Part shown: positions 21,598 through 31,830 of the stretch, piece by piece
Position numbering within the stretch: position 1 is the stretch's first letter
Layout of the letters: each line of letters opens with the position of its first letter
Assembly: GCA_032718475.1 (NCBI GenBank)
Contig: JAUCBJ010007827.1
Span: 1-37,543, forward strand
Source: Nemertoderma westbladi
Taxonomy: Eukaryota; Xenacoelomorpha; Nemertodermatida; Nemertodermatidae
Direction: 5' to 3'
Length of the DNA: 37,543 nt
Notes under the pieces: generated by a model
Told to the model about the DNA's origin: nothing
Databases searched by the model: none
The model's input: only the letters and a program-made list of their open reading frames with translations
Made by a program: the position numbers and the translations under genes

Positions 21598-24345
21598 GCG
21601 CTACTCCTATCTGCTACCCGAAGGTAGGGGTTGGCGCTACTCCTATCTGCTACCCGAAGGTAGGGGAGGGAGCTACTCCTATCTGCTACCCGAAGGTAGG
21701 GGTTGGCGCTACTCCTATCTGCTACCCGAGGGTAGGGGTGGGCGCTACTTCTATCTGCTACCCGAAGGTAGGGGTGGGCGCTACTCCTATCTGCTACCCG
21801 AAGGTAGGGGAGGGAGCTACTCCTATCTGCTATCCGAAGGTGGGGGTTGGCGCTACTCCTATCTGCTACCCGAAGGTAGGGGTGGGCGCTACTCCTATCT
21901 GATGCCCGAAGGTAGGGGTGGGCGCTACTCCTATCTGCTATCCGAAGGCGGGGGTTGGCGCTACTCCTATCTGCTACCCGAAGGAAGGGGTTGACGCTAC
22001 TCCTATCTGCTATCCGAAGGCGGGGGTTGGCGCTACTCCTATCTGCTACCCGATGGTAGGGGTGGGCGCTACTCCTATCTGCTACCCGAGGGTGGTGGTG
22101 GGCGCTACTCCTATCTGCTACCCGAAGGTAGGGGTGGGCGCTACTCCTATCTGCTACCCGAAGGTAGGGGAGGGCGCTACTCCTATCTGCTACCCTAAGG
22201 TAGGGGTGGGCGCTACTCCTATCTGCTACCCGAAGGTGGGGGTGGGCGCTACTCCTATCTGCTACCCGAAGGTAGGGGTGGGCGCTACTCCTATCTGCTG
22301 CCCGAAGGTGGAGGTGGGCGCTACTCCTATCTGCTACCCGAAGGTAGGGGTGGGCGCTACTCCTATCTGCTATCCGAAGGCGGGGGTTGGCGCTACTCCT
22401 ATCTGATACCCGAAGGAAGGGGTTGACGCTACTCCTATCTGCTACCCGAAGGTAGGGGAGGGAGCTACTCCTATCTGCTACCCTAAGGTAGGGGTGGGCG
22501 CTACTCCTATCTGCTATCCGAAGGTGGGGGTTGACGCTACTCCTATCTGCTATCCGAAGGCGGGGGTTGGCGCTACTCCTATCTGCTACCCGATGGTAGG
22601 GGTGGGCGCTACTCCTATCTGCTACCCGAGGGTGGTGGTGGGCGCTACTCCTATCTGCTACCCGAAGGTAGGGGTGGGCACTACTCCTATCTGCTACCCG
22701 AAGGTAGGGGTGGGCGCTACTCCTATCTGCTACCCGAAGGTAGGGGAGGGAGCTACTCCTATCTGCTACCCTAAGGTAGGGGTGGGCGCTACTCCTATCT
22801 GCTATCCGAAGGTGGGGGTTGGCGCTACTCCTATCTGCTACCCGAAGGTAGGGGTGGGCGCTACTCCTATCTGATGCCCGAAGGTGGAGGTGGGCGCTAC
22901 TCCTATCTGCTACCCGAAGGTAGGGGTGGGCGCTACTCCTATCTGCTATCCGAAGGCGGGGGTTGGCGCTACTCCTATCTGCTACCCGAAGGAAGGGGTT
23001 GACGCTACTCCTATCTGCTATCCGAAGGCGGGGGTTGGCGCTACTCCTATCTGCTACCCGATGGTAGGGGTGGGCGCTACTCCTATCTGCTACCCGAGGG
23101 TGGTGGTGGGCGCTACTCCTATCTGCTATCCGAAGGCGGGGGTTGGCGCTACTCCTATCTGCTACCCGAAGGAAGGGGTTGACGCTACTCCTATCTGCTA
23201 TCCGAAGGCGGGGGTTGGCGCTACTCCTATCTGCTACCCGATGGTAGGGGTGGGCGCTACTCCTATCTGCTACCCGATGGTAGGAGTGGGCGCTACTCCT
23301 ATCTGCTACCCGAGGGTCGGGGTGGGCGCTGCTCCTATCTGCTACCCGAGGGTAGGGGTGGGCGCTACTCCTATCTGCTACCCGATGGTAGGGGTGGGCG
23401 CTACTCCTATCTGCTACCCGATGGTAGGAGTGGGCGCTACTCCTATCTGCTACCCGAGGGTCGGGGTGGGCGCTGCTCCTATCTGCTACCCGAGGGTAGG
23501 GGTGGGCGCTACTCCTATCTGCAACCCGAGGGTAGGGGTGGGCGCTACTCCTATCTGCTACACGAGGGTAGGGGTGGGCGCTACTCCTATCTGCTACCCG
23601 AAGGTAGGGGTGGGCGCTACTCCTATCTGCTATCCGAAGGCGGGGGTTGGCGCTACTCCTATCTGCTACCCGAAGGAAGGGGTTGACGCTACTCCTATCT
23701 GCTATCCGAAGGCGGGGGTTGGCGCTACTCCTATCTGCTACCCGATGGTAGGGGTGGGCGCTACTCCTATCTGCTACCCGAGGGTGGTGGTGGGCGCTAC
23801 TCCTATCTGCTATCCGAAGGCGGGGGTTGGCGCTACTCCTATCTGCTACCCGAAGGAAGGGGTTGACGCTACTCCTATCTGCTATCCGAAGGCGGGGGTT
23901 GGCGCTACTCCTATCTGCTACCCGATGGTAGGGGTGGGCGCTACTCCTATCTGCTACCCGATGGTAGGAGTGGGCGCTACTCCTATCTGCTACCCGAGGG
24001 TCGGGGTGGGCGCTGCTCCTATCTGCTACCCGAGGGTAGGGGTGGGCGCTACTCCTATCTGCTACCCGATGGTAGGGGTGGGCGCTACTCCTATCTGCTA
24101 CCCGATGGTAGGAGTGGGCGCTACTCCTATCTGCTACCCGAGGGTCGGGGTGGGCGCTGCTCCTATCTGCTACCCGAGGGTAGGGGTGGGCGCTACTCCT
24201 ATCTGCAACCCGAGGGTAGGGGTGGGCGCTACTCCTATCTGCTACACGAGGGTAGGGGTGGGCGCTACTCCTATCTGCTACACGAGGGTAGGGGTGGGCG
24301 CTACTCCTATCTGTTACCCGAGGGTAGGGGTGGGCGCTATTCCTA
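21598..24345 (+). repeat. 36-bp satellite, main block (about 76 units)
   Basis: The unit is ctactcctatctgctacccg plus aaggtaggggtgggcg, 36 bp. The unit length is a multiple of three, so one frame stays open for up to 506 codons with a 12-residue repeat (GATPICYPKVGV). Changes between units are often amino-acid-changing, so this is not evidence of coding. Higher-order structure: a 19-unit block of 684 bp occurs twice in tandem (about 22930-23613 and 23614-24297), and a 540-bp (15-unit) offset links variants near 22051 and 22591. Confidence 0.95.
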
Positions 24346-24346
24346 T

Positions 24347-24490
24347 CCCAAGATTTGCTCCCAGTAATTTAACTGGTACTCATTTTATCGACCCCAGTAG
24401 ATGAAAGGCTGAGTGGACCCTGGCGGGGCTGAACCTACATCTAATAGATAGCAGGCCCGGCGCTCAGCCAACTGAACTACCTCGCCGTCT
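24347..24490 (-). mobile_element. tRNA-derived SINE
   Basis: Read on the minus strand from 24490: a tRNA-like head with an A-box-like tagttcagttggctgagc and a B-box-like ggttcagcccc, then a conserved central block (cagcctttcatc, ggggtcgataaaatgagtac, cagtt...actgggagc). This central block closely resembles the one I know from cephalopod and other invertebrate SINEs. The head does not fold as a complete tRNA, so it is not called a tRNA gene. The 3' end directly abuts the last 36-bp satellite unit. Confidence 0.8.
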
Positions 24491-25100
24491 AAAACTATTA
24501 GAGCAAGTTAAATTTTTTTATTTTGGAGTTACCTGTTACAGTATTTACATTGATTTCCCCTTGATCACCCCCCTGTTTCTTCAAATACCCACAAGTAAAA
24601 CCAAGCTGACATACATTATGACGTTTAGAAAGAAAGTTTTGTAAAATATTCCTGTTAAGTAATATTTTTACCTACCAATATGGTGTGGTGAGTCGTGATT
24701 AGGGGATATTCCCTTGTACAGTATCATATTAAATTTTAAATCCATCCTGAGCTCTCAAAGCTTAATGATTGCCTGACTTAGTACAATGAATCAGTGTTGG
24801 CTAGGAAGCTTTACTCGAAACCATGGCAACCAAACAAACAATACTTTATGCAGGTAAAATAATTGTTGGTAATGTAAATTATGTTTCTCAATTAATTGTT
24901 AAATATTACTAGTTGGTTGTTGGACTATAATTATGTAGGTAATATTACTGTATAATGATTAGCGCAAATTATTAATAACAATATTTCTTACCAAATATAT
25001 CTTATAGATTATTTAATTTTGTTTTTAATTTAATAGTAATGATTTAATCAATAATTATTTATTATTTATTTGCTTGTAAATTATAATTTATTGTAAAACT
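24491..25100. other. AT-rich sequence upstream of the two-exon gene
   Basis: No open frame or repeat stands out. It probably contains the promoter of the gene starting at 25101, judging from position only. Confidence 0.4.
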
Positions 25101-26793
25101 ATGGCGGAAGTATCCGCAGTTGTACCCGCTGCTATAGCAACTGAAGATACAACATTAGACAAAAGTTTAGAACAATCAGATGATGCATTGCTCAATACAT
25201 CGGAAGTGGAAGTTACCATAGAAACAGATGTAAAGCACCAGAATAGTAAACATCTTGGGAATATTCTAGAAAGGGAATATAATAGGGGCGGATCGTATCG
25301 CAGGAAACGGAAGCAGTTGCGGATTCGAGAAGCGATCGAACAACAGCAGTTGTTACATCTAAGGAGGAGCATAGATAGTCGTATGCGTCGGCTGCAGGAT
25401 ATATTGTACGGGCCAATAGGGGAAGTGGAGGGTGAGGAAGTTGGACCAATGGGGGACGGGGAGGAAGAGGAGGGTGGGCCAATAGGGGACGGGGAGGATG
25501 AGGAGGGTGGGCCAATAGGAGAGGAGAGAGGGGAGGAGGGTGGGCCAATGGGGGTGGAAGTCAGACCGATTGGGGTAGATATGGAAGATACAATGGAATC
25601 ATGTCAGGATAAGGACAACAAACCAGTTGATGAGGGTTTAGGTAAGCTCTATTGGTTTACGGTTGTAGGCCTACTAACTGTACAGTATGTTGTGACTAAA
25701 GGAGAAGGGAGATGACATAACAAAAACCTAATTTACTTCATTTCTAGGGCGGCAGCAAATTTGAACCACCTGTTTTGCTTTTATCTAAATTCAGTTTTTT
25801 GTTTTTGTGCATAAAATCTCCGTAAAAGGTCTAAATGTCATAAGACTTACTAACTTACTATTCTTTACTTTTTTTAATATTTTTGTATCTGTAATTAATT
25901 GGAACAAATTTAATTAATAAAGGCAGATCGACTTCTAATTTTACCTTTATAATAATTTTAAACACCTAATCAAAAATGTAATCAAAGTCATCAAAGTTGA
26001 AATCATGGATATCTGAATACTATTATTGTTACTATTAATACTAGTAATTAGAAAGCCATGTTTGTAAGTTTAATTGAAAGCTTCTTCTATTGTTTATTTT
26101 AATGTAAAAATTAATTAATATTAAATTCAATATGATGATGACTGTTGCTTGAAATATATTAATATGTAATCGTTATTATATATTTAGTACAATAGTTATT
26201 GTAAATATAAAATAGGCTCTATTATAATATTGCTAGTCTTCTTAATTAATTATATTCTAATTTAAACTTTTATACAACTAATTAAGTTTGCGGGCATCTA
26301 ATCAATGTTAAATATTATAATTACAGATGTTGATAAAGTTAACCTCGGTGGTAACGTTGGAACTACGGAACAACTCCAAGAGAGGATCACAAAAGATACG
26401 AATTCCGACAGACTTTTCGAGCATTTAAACCGATTCCAGGACGTCCGCTTGGGGGCTACGAATCTATTCAAACCTTCGTATTTTTCTAAAGAAGAAGAAA
26501 GCGATTATTTGGGTTGTTTGTTAAAAGCGTTTAAATTTGAAATCGACGCAATTCACAACGACGAAATGTTGGAGTCAGTGGAATGTTCTAGAAGGTTCTG
26601 GAACAGTAGTGAGATTGTTACTCGAGTCGCCTCGAATCCGTCTGTCGACAACATTGACCACTCTTGTCGCCTAGTTACCTCCAAGTATGGGAAGTACAAA
26701 TCTAGTTTCTATGACAACTCACATCGTCACTTGGCGTCTCCAAGGTTTGAGTTTATTGTTTACTTAAATAATCAAATAATTATTGAGTTATAA
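25101..26793 (+). CDS. Probable two-exon gene of unknown function
   Basis: ATG at 25101 in a good context (aaaactATGGCG). Exon 1 likely ends at 25641, where tttag|gtaagc is a strong splice donor. Exon 2 likely starts at 26327 after ataattacag. The intron is 685 bp. Exon 1 ends one base into a codon and exon 2 resumes two bases into it, so the frames join without a stop. The stop is TAA 26791-26793 unless a further donor is used (candidate caag|gtttga at 26744). Exon 1: acidic N-terminus (about residues 10-50), a basic helical patch with YRRKRKQLRIREAIEQQQ (about 66-85), then about seven degenerate repeats of GPxG plus acidic residues (about 103-150). Exon 2 codes for a soluble, mixed-charge region of about 155 residues. 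No family is recognised. Two open exons with a phase-matched intron argue for a real gene or young gene copy. Confidence 0.55.
25642..26326 (+). other. Predicted intron
   Basis: Begins gtaagc, ends ttacag, AT-rich throughout, phase 1. No other feature seen. Confidence 0.5.
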
Positions 26794-26825
26794 ATATATT
26801 GTTATTGGTCTAGCAGTTCAGTCGT

Positions 26826-26846
26826 AGTAAGTATTATGAGAACTCG
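26826..26846 (+). repeat. Left flank repeat of the plus-strand LINE (possible target-site duplication)
   Basis: gtagtaagtattatgagaac recurs as gtagtagtattatgagaaac at 27980-28000, on the two sides of the LINE fragment. Confidence 0.5.
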
Positions 26847-26869
26847 CTCACGCTGGCTCACGCTCGCTC

Positions 26870-27978
26870 ACGTATGTTCAGCATACTTTCATTATATGGG
26901 ATTCCTGATGAAATTATTGCAGCAATCAAATCAGTATACGATGGTTCGACAACATTTGTGTCTACTGTTGACGGTGACACAGAACCATTTGAAGTGTTAT
27001 GGGGCGTCCTCCAAGGAGACACACTTGCACCATTCTTGTTCATTATTGTGGTTGACTATGTTCTACGCATGTCCTTAGATCATCATAATGATGATGGGGT
27101 GATGATAACTCCACCTACTGGCTCCAGAAGTCGAGGAAATCCTGCCAAGTACCTAACTGATCTAGACTTTGCTGATGACTTAGGAGTACTCTCAGAATCA
27201 CTAGAGGGAGCCCAGCGGCTCCTCAGCTCATTAGAACATGCTGCTTCTAGTGTTGGTCTTTTTATTAACTCCAGAAAGACCAAAATTCTGACAGTTAACT
27301 TTGAAAGTCCTCAGCAAGTCTCTGATCGGATGAGCATAAGCTCAAAGGATGGTATGCTTGAGCATGTGGACGACTTCTGTTACCTGGGATCATGGATCCG
27401 GAAGTCAGGTGAGGACCTTCGAATACGTAAGGGAAAGGCATGGGCAGCCTTGAATAGGCTTTCCAGGATTTGGAAGTCACCTAGAATTAATCGGAAAATT
27501 AAGGTCCGATTATTTAGAGCAGCAGTAGTTCCAGTACTCCTCTACGGGAGTCCATGCTGGGCTCTAACTGCTGAGGACATCAAATCTCTGGATGGCACAT
27601 TCACAAGAATGCTACGCCGGGTACATTGTGTCAAGTACAATGCACACATCTCCAACCAGACACTATATAACATTGGAGGTGTCTCATTGGTTCCCCCAAG
27701 CTTGACACTAGAACAAAATCGCCTCCGCTTTGCAGGACATTGCTTTCGCCGTGAGGACCAGCCAGTGCATAATCTTGTACTTTGGCAGCCTCATGGAGTG
27801 AATAAGCATGGTGGACAGCCCATGACTTTCTTGAGACGCATCTTAAAGGACACTGGCCTTAAAGATGCGGATGATCTAGCAAATGTCATGGGTGATAGGG
27901 AGTTGTGGCGGTGCAATTTTGTTGACAAGCCGGCACAGCATTCTTAAAAATGCAGCTGCAATGCAGCATGCCGATCCT
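26870..27978 (+). pseudogene. 5'-truncated non-LTR retrotransposon (LINE), reverse transcriptase C-terminal half
   Basis: The open frame 26874-27947 (357 codons) begins inside the palm domain: LYGIPDEIIAAIKSVYDG, then GVLQGDTLAPFLF (motif B-like), then DFADDLGVLSES (the catalytic YxDD-type box as FADD), the thumb region with CYLGSWI, and a conserved C-terminal tail (LLYGSPCWALT, LRFAGHCFRR, PVHNLVLWQP). The endonuclease and N-terminal reverse transcriptase motifs are missing, which is typical of 5' truncation during target-primed integration. The remaining frame has no internal stop, so the insertion is fairly young. Immediately upstream is a short ctcgctcacg/ctggctcacg repeat (26843-26872). 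Clade not assigned. Confidence 0.85.
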
Positions 27979-28044
27979 AGTAGTAGTATTATGAGAAACT
28001 GACTCTACTGTACTGTAAATATTATATTATATATAATAATACTA

Positions 28045-28594
28045 CTAAGTCGAGCAAACTCGGACAGTGGAAATGAGATCCTTCCAGGCTTCCCGATTCT
28101 CCATAGTTGTCGCAATTTCGTTTCTCCCAAGTTCAGTATCCCTTTCAAGTTGATCTATATATGTTATGACCGGTCGTCCACGACTACGCTTTCCATGAGT
28201 TGGTTGCCAGAAAAGTAGATCTGGTATGACCTCGTCTTTACTTCGCCAGCACTGCCCACTGAATCTTAATCTGCGTTCACGGAGGGTGGTTAATACAGGT
28301 GGTATTGTACCATAAAGCTCGACGTTTGTCATGTGTTGTCTCCAGCTGATGTTTAGGGCTGCCCTTAGTAGTCTTGTGTAGCAACCATCAATTCGTTGTT
28401 CAAGTGATTTAGTCAGTGTCCATGTCCAGGTCTCACCCCCGTATAAAAATACACTTTTCACTGTGGCTCGAAAGAACTTAGTCGTCAGGTGCCTGGAGAG
28501 ATCTGATTTCCAGATGGTATCCATTTTTGATAGAGCTACCCAAGCCTTTGCTTTCCTAACTTCTATGTCCTTTTTGCTACTCTCTTTCTGATAC
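28045..28594 (-). pseudogene. Second LINE fragment, C-terminal part of reverse transcriptase
   Basis: The open frame reads from about 28594 down to the stop at 28045. It has KDIEVRKAKAWVALSKM, then FLYGGETWTWT, LRFSGQCWRSKDEVIPDLLFWQP and KRSRGRP. This corresponds position by position to the tail of the plus-strand LINE (RIRKGKAWAALNRL, LLYGSPCWALT, LRFAGHCFRREDQP). The two are clearly diverged, so they belong to different lineages. It lacks the catalytic FADD box. The two fragments are convergent, with 3' ends about 100 bp apart. Confidence 0.8.
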
Positions 28595-28612
28595 GTGTTT
28601 ATAATATAACTT

Positions 28613-28740
28613 AACGGCAGTGATTTTTTATGTCATTTTATTTGACTTTTTTTGTCATTTTTTTTTTACGAATTATGCATAATGACTTTTGTTGTCCATT
28701 TAATGACTTTTATTGTCATTTTAATGACTTTTTATGTATG
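28613..28740. repeat. Low-complexity tgact(t)n tgtcat repeat
   Basis: Five or so units of the type tgacttttttgtcat, partly self-complementary. A related reversed stretch lies at 30345-30400 (gacataaaaaatc, aaatgacaaaaaaagg). Confidence 0.6.
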
Positions 28741-28969
28741 TATTTCTTCAAACTGTAAGACTGGTGATTTCTGGACTGTCAGATCGTTGATTTCACTATG
28801 CCTGTGCCAAAACATTCCATGATTCCATGATTTATAGACTATGAGATAGAATTCCATATGCGCCTGTGGTAAAAAGACTCTATATTTAATAGTTTGTGGT
28901 TGTTGCCGATAATCGATTACCACATGACGTAGCAAAACACTCATTTTATAGCCAAAAACAATTACCAAT

Positions 28970-29897
28970 TGATGGAAAGGAGCAGGTTAAGGCCGAGTTT
29001 TCTAACCAAAACAATAAACAGTCACTTTACCAAATCAGGGAAAGGAGCAGGTTACAGAGACGGGATTTTCTAACCAAAACAATAAACGATCACTTAACTA
29101 ATTGAGGGAAAGGAGCAGGTTACAGAGGCGGGATTTTCTAACCAAAACAAAAAACGATCACTTAACTTATTGAGGGAAAGGAGCAGGTTACAGAGGCGGG
29201 ATTTCCTAACCAAAACAATAAACGATAACATTACCAATTGAGGGAAAGGAGCAGGTTACAGAGGCGGGATTATCTAACCAAAACAATAAACGATCATTTA
29301 ACTAATTGAGGGAAAGGTGCAGGTTACAGAGGCGGGATTTTCTAACCAAAACAATAAACGATCATTTAACAAATTGACGGAAAGGGGCAGGTTACAGAGA
29401 CGGGATTTTCTAACCAAAACAATAAACGATAACATTACCAATTGAGAGAAAGGAGCAGGTTACAGAGACGGGATTTTCTAACCAAAACAATAAACGATAA
29501 CATTACCAATTGAGAGAAAGGAGCAGGTTACAGAGGCGGGATTTTCTAACCAAAACAATAAACGATAACATTACCAATTGAGGGAAAGGAGCAGGTTACA
29601 GAGGCGGGATTTTCTAACCAAAACAATAAACGATCATTTAACTAATTGAGGGAAAGGGGCAGGTTACAGAGACGGGATTTTCTAACCAAAACAATAAACG
29701 ATAACATTACCAATTGAGAGAAAGGAGCAGGTTACAGAGGCGGTATTTTCTAACCAAAACAATAAACGATAACATTACCAATTGAGGGAAAGGAGCAGGT
29801 TACAGAGGCGGGATTATCTAACCAAAACAATAAACGATCATTTAGCTAATTGAGGGAAAGGGGCAGATTACAGAGGCGGGATTTTCTAACCAAACTG
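28970..29897 (-). repeat. 68-bp tandem array (about 13.6 units)
   Basis: The unit on the plus strand begins gggaaaggagcaggttacag, then aggcgggattttc, taaccaaaacaataaac and a variable end (gatcatttaactaattga or gataacattaccaattga). Unit starts fall at 29038, 29106, 29174, 29242, 29310 and so on to 29854, exactly 68 bp apart. On the minus strand each unit contains the dispersed module gtttattgttttggttag...gtaacctgctcctttccc. Confidence 0.95.
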
Positions 29898-30145
29898 TCA
29901 ACGTCTGAGAATGTACGAATCCGTATATACCCTTTATTGGACGAACCTCTTGGCCGTCCGATCCTTTGGGCTAAAAACGGGTCGTTGTTTTCGCTATCAT
30001 TGTGACTACCGGTATCAAACGGTAACGGGGTATAACATGTATAAGTAGTTTTTTCGAGTACGGATGAGTTTATGAACTGATCTGTGCTGTTGGAAGTAGT
30101 GGTGCCGCTATCCGTAACACTACTCAGACAGTAGTCATGATCCAT
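29897..30145 (-). CDS. AT-hook exon or small gene, run into by the 68-bp array
   Basis: ATG at 30145 (plus-strand 30143-30145). About 83 codons are independent of the array. They are serine/threonine-rich at first, with an AT-hook-like core QRIGRPRGSSNKGY near residues 65-78. After FSDVDSL the frame enters the array, which supplies the last 15 codons and the stop at 29846. The original 3' end or splice donor is therefore uncertain. A DNA-binding role in the minor groove is what AT-hooks normally do, but a single hook is weak evidence. It could be the first exon of a larger minus-strand gene. Confidence 0.4.
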
Positions 30146-30661
30146 TATTGATTATAAAAATATTACAGTAATAGGCCTAAATTATGTGAAAGATATTATT
30201 CTCCTATCAATTATTTAAAATTTATTAGCACAACCGGTAGGCCAGTAGGCCTACCATTACCGTATTTAAATGGTAGGCTACACAGTAGGCCTATAGCAGT
30301 ACCAGTGCCGGTACCGGTACTAAAATACAGAATAACATTAGACTTTTGGATGACATAAAAAATCAAAAAAAAATGACAAAAAAAGGATAAAAACGGACAA
30401 TAAAATTATTGCGTAACTTAACTAGTATACTGTAAGCCTACTGTAATAGGCCTAATACGTTAGTAGAATCAACACTAAATACTTCTAACACTAAATACTA
30501 AACACTAAATAATAATTTCATACTATTTCAATAAAACATCAGCAAAAGGCCAAGACTATTATAAGATTAAAGTTACACATTAACCTTTATTGGCGCGGGC
30601 TATTTCTACTTAGTAATTATATACGATTTGCTTTACTACCGACTTCAATTCATATTTACTA
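30146..30661. promoter_or_regulatory. Intergenic region between two divergent ORFs
   Basis: 516 bp separate two ATGs facing away from each other, so a shared promoter region is possible. It contains taggcctac/taggcctat motifs, a ccggtaccggtac palindrome (30308-30320) and the tgacataaaaaatc low-complexity stretch. No clear TATA box was chosen. Inference from layout only. Confidence 0.3.
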
Positions 30662-31207
30662 ATGAGTTGTAATTTTTTCCGTAGACTCTCGGATACGTGT
30701 TTCCATGGATACAGTCGTTATTGTAAACACTACCAAAAAGTTCCCAACTATAATCTATACCACAACTCAATCGATACGCCACTAGCGGATAAAGAAAGGG
30801 ATGTTAAATCAAATCAATGTAAAGGAAACAGTCCGGAAATAGATATAGATTCTAGCCAATCAGAGGCGATCTACCCAACTTGGGTATCCAATGAGAAACA
30901 GGAGCCAAGTGAGCTGTACCAGTACCTGTATAAAGAAGCGGCACTTCCTAAACCAATCAGCGCGGTGAATGAAAGCAAACAACCAATAGGGTCTCAGGAT
31001 GATTCGATTCAACCACTCAACTGCGCGGATGGCACTGAGCAACCGGAAACTGCCGAGAATGTAGAACTGAAACAGGTAACTACAGCCGATGAACCTGAAG
31101 TTAATGTAAATAATGAAACTGTAGTTGAGGAAGTTGTTGTCCAGGAAACGAGAGAGGAATTAGGTCATATCGTTGAAACTGATGGTGACAAACAGTCTGG
31201 GGAATAA
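30662..31207 (+). CDS. Acidic protein of unknown function (181 codons)
   Basis: ATG at 30662, TAA at 31205-31207. The N-terminal 35 residues are Cys/aromatic-rich and basic (SCNFFRRLSDTCFHGYSRYC). The rest is hydrophilic and increasingly acidic with many E, Q, S and T (VEEVVVQETREELGH near the end), probably disordered. No membrane segment or known domain. The amino-acid composition and length argue against a random frame in AT-rich DNA, but there is no homologue I recognise. It could be a single exon of a larger gene. Confidence 0.4.
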   Translation: MSCNFFRRLSDTCFHGYSRYCKHYQKVPNYNLYHNSIDTPLADKERDVKSNQCKGNSPEIDIDSSQSEAIYPTWVSNEKQEPSELYQYLYKEAALPKPISAVNESKQPIGSQDDSIQPLNCADGTEQPETAENVELKQVTTADEPEVNVNNETVVEEVVVQETREELGHIVETDGDKQSGE

Positions 31208-31677
31208 TTTGAAGATCTGGACATTAATTACAGGAAAGGAGGTCTATGTATGTAGAAATACTGCACATTGTACAACAATATGTTTTGTTTGTATATAATA
31301 TTAAACATTGAGATATTTTACAGTTATTATAAAAGTGATTTAATCAGGACTTGGAAAGATTAACTCTATAGTGAATTATGTTAAAACATACCTGAACGGT
31401 TATTGGCGGCACCTGTTCGATCCCCGCCGATTGATAATTGATTTTTTCGTTTTATTTCCTAGATAGTAATTAAACCCAAGTCAAGTTTAAATTACTTTAT
31501 ACTATGGATGTTTAAAATAAGATTCATTAGTTATTTTGTTAATTAATTAATTGTTAATTATATTTTACACTGTAAAGATAGAAATAAATGTTGCGGAATT
31601 ATACATTATTATTTATAATATTAATAAATAGATAGAAAAAACAGCCGGTTATTATGACCAAAATTCGTAGCAAACTT
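31208..31677. other. No gene seen; AT-rich sequence after the acidic ORF
   Basis: Contains ttaattaattaattg runs near 31540 and no open frame of interest. Confidence 0.45.
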
Positions 31678-31694
31678 CCCCCCCCCCCCCCCCC
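31678..31694 (+). repeat. Poly-C tract (17 C)
   Basis: Uninterrupted run of 17 cytosines about 90 bp before a copy of the dispersed module. Confidence 0.95.
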
Positions 31695-31780
31695 ACGAGA
31701 ACGATTCGCCCCTATAAAAAATACACCTTATTTAGTTTATGTTTGACTGATTATGAAACTATAACCTGTGATATGAATCT

Positions 31781-31830
31781 CGTTTATTGTTCTGGTTAGA
31801 TTTACATGTCACTGTAACCTGCTCCTTAAC
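31781..31830 (+). repeat. Copy of the dispersed module
   Basis: cgtttattgttctggttaga followed by cactgtaacctgctcctta, the same two halves and spacing as in the 68-bp unit. Confidence 0.65.

Noticed and set aside
19563-21627. Open frames rich in DIFTLDIFQHSIF in the AT-rich arrays
   Set aside because: Mirror-image products of a palindromic tandem repeat, overlapping in several frames.
21918-24404. 506-codon frame with GATPICYPKVGV repeat as a structural protein
   Set aside because: The 36-bp unit keeps one frame open by length alone. Substitutions are freely amino-acid-changing, and the frame runs into an antisense SINE at its end.
24416-24490. Functional tRNA gene
   Set aside because: A and B boxes are present but the acceptor and T stems do not pair properly, and the sequence continues into a SINE body.
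28970-29897. CRISPR-like array
   Set aside because: There are no unique spacers: the 68-bp units are repeats throughout, and the genome is eukaryotic.
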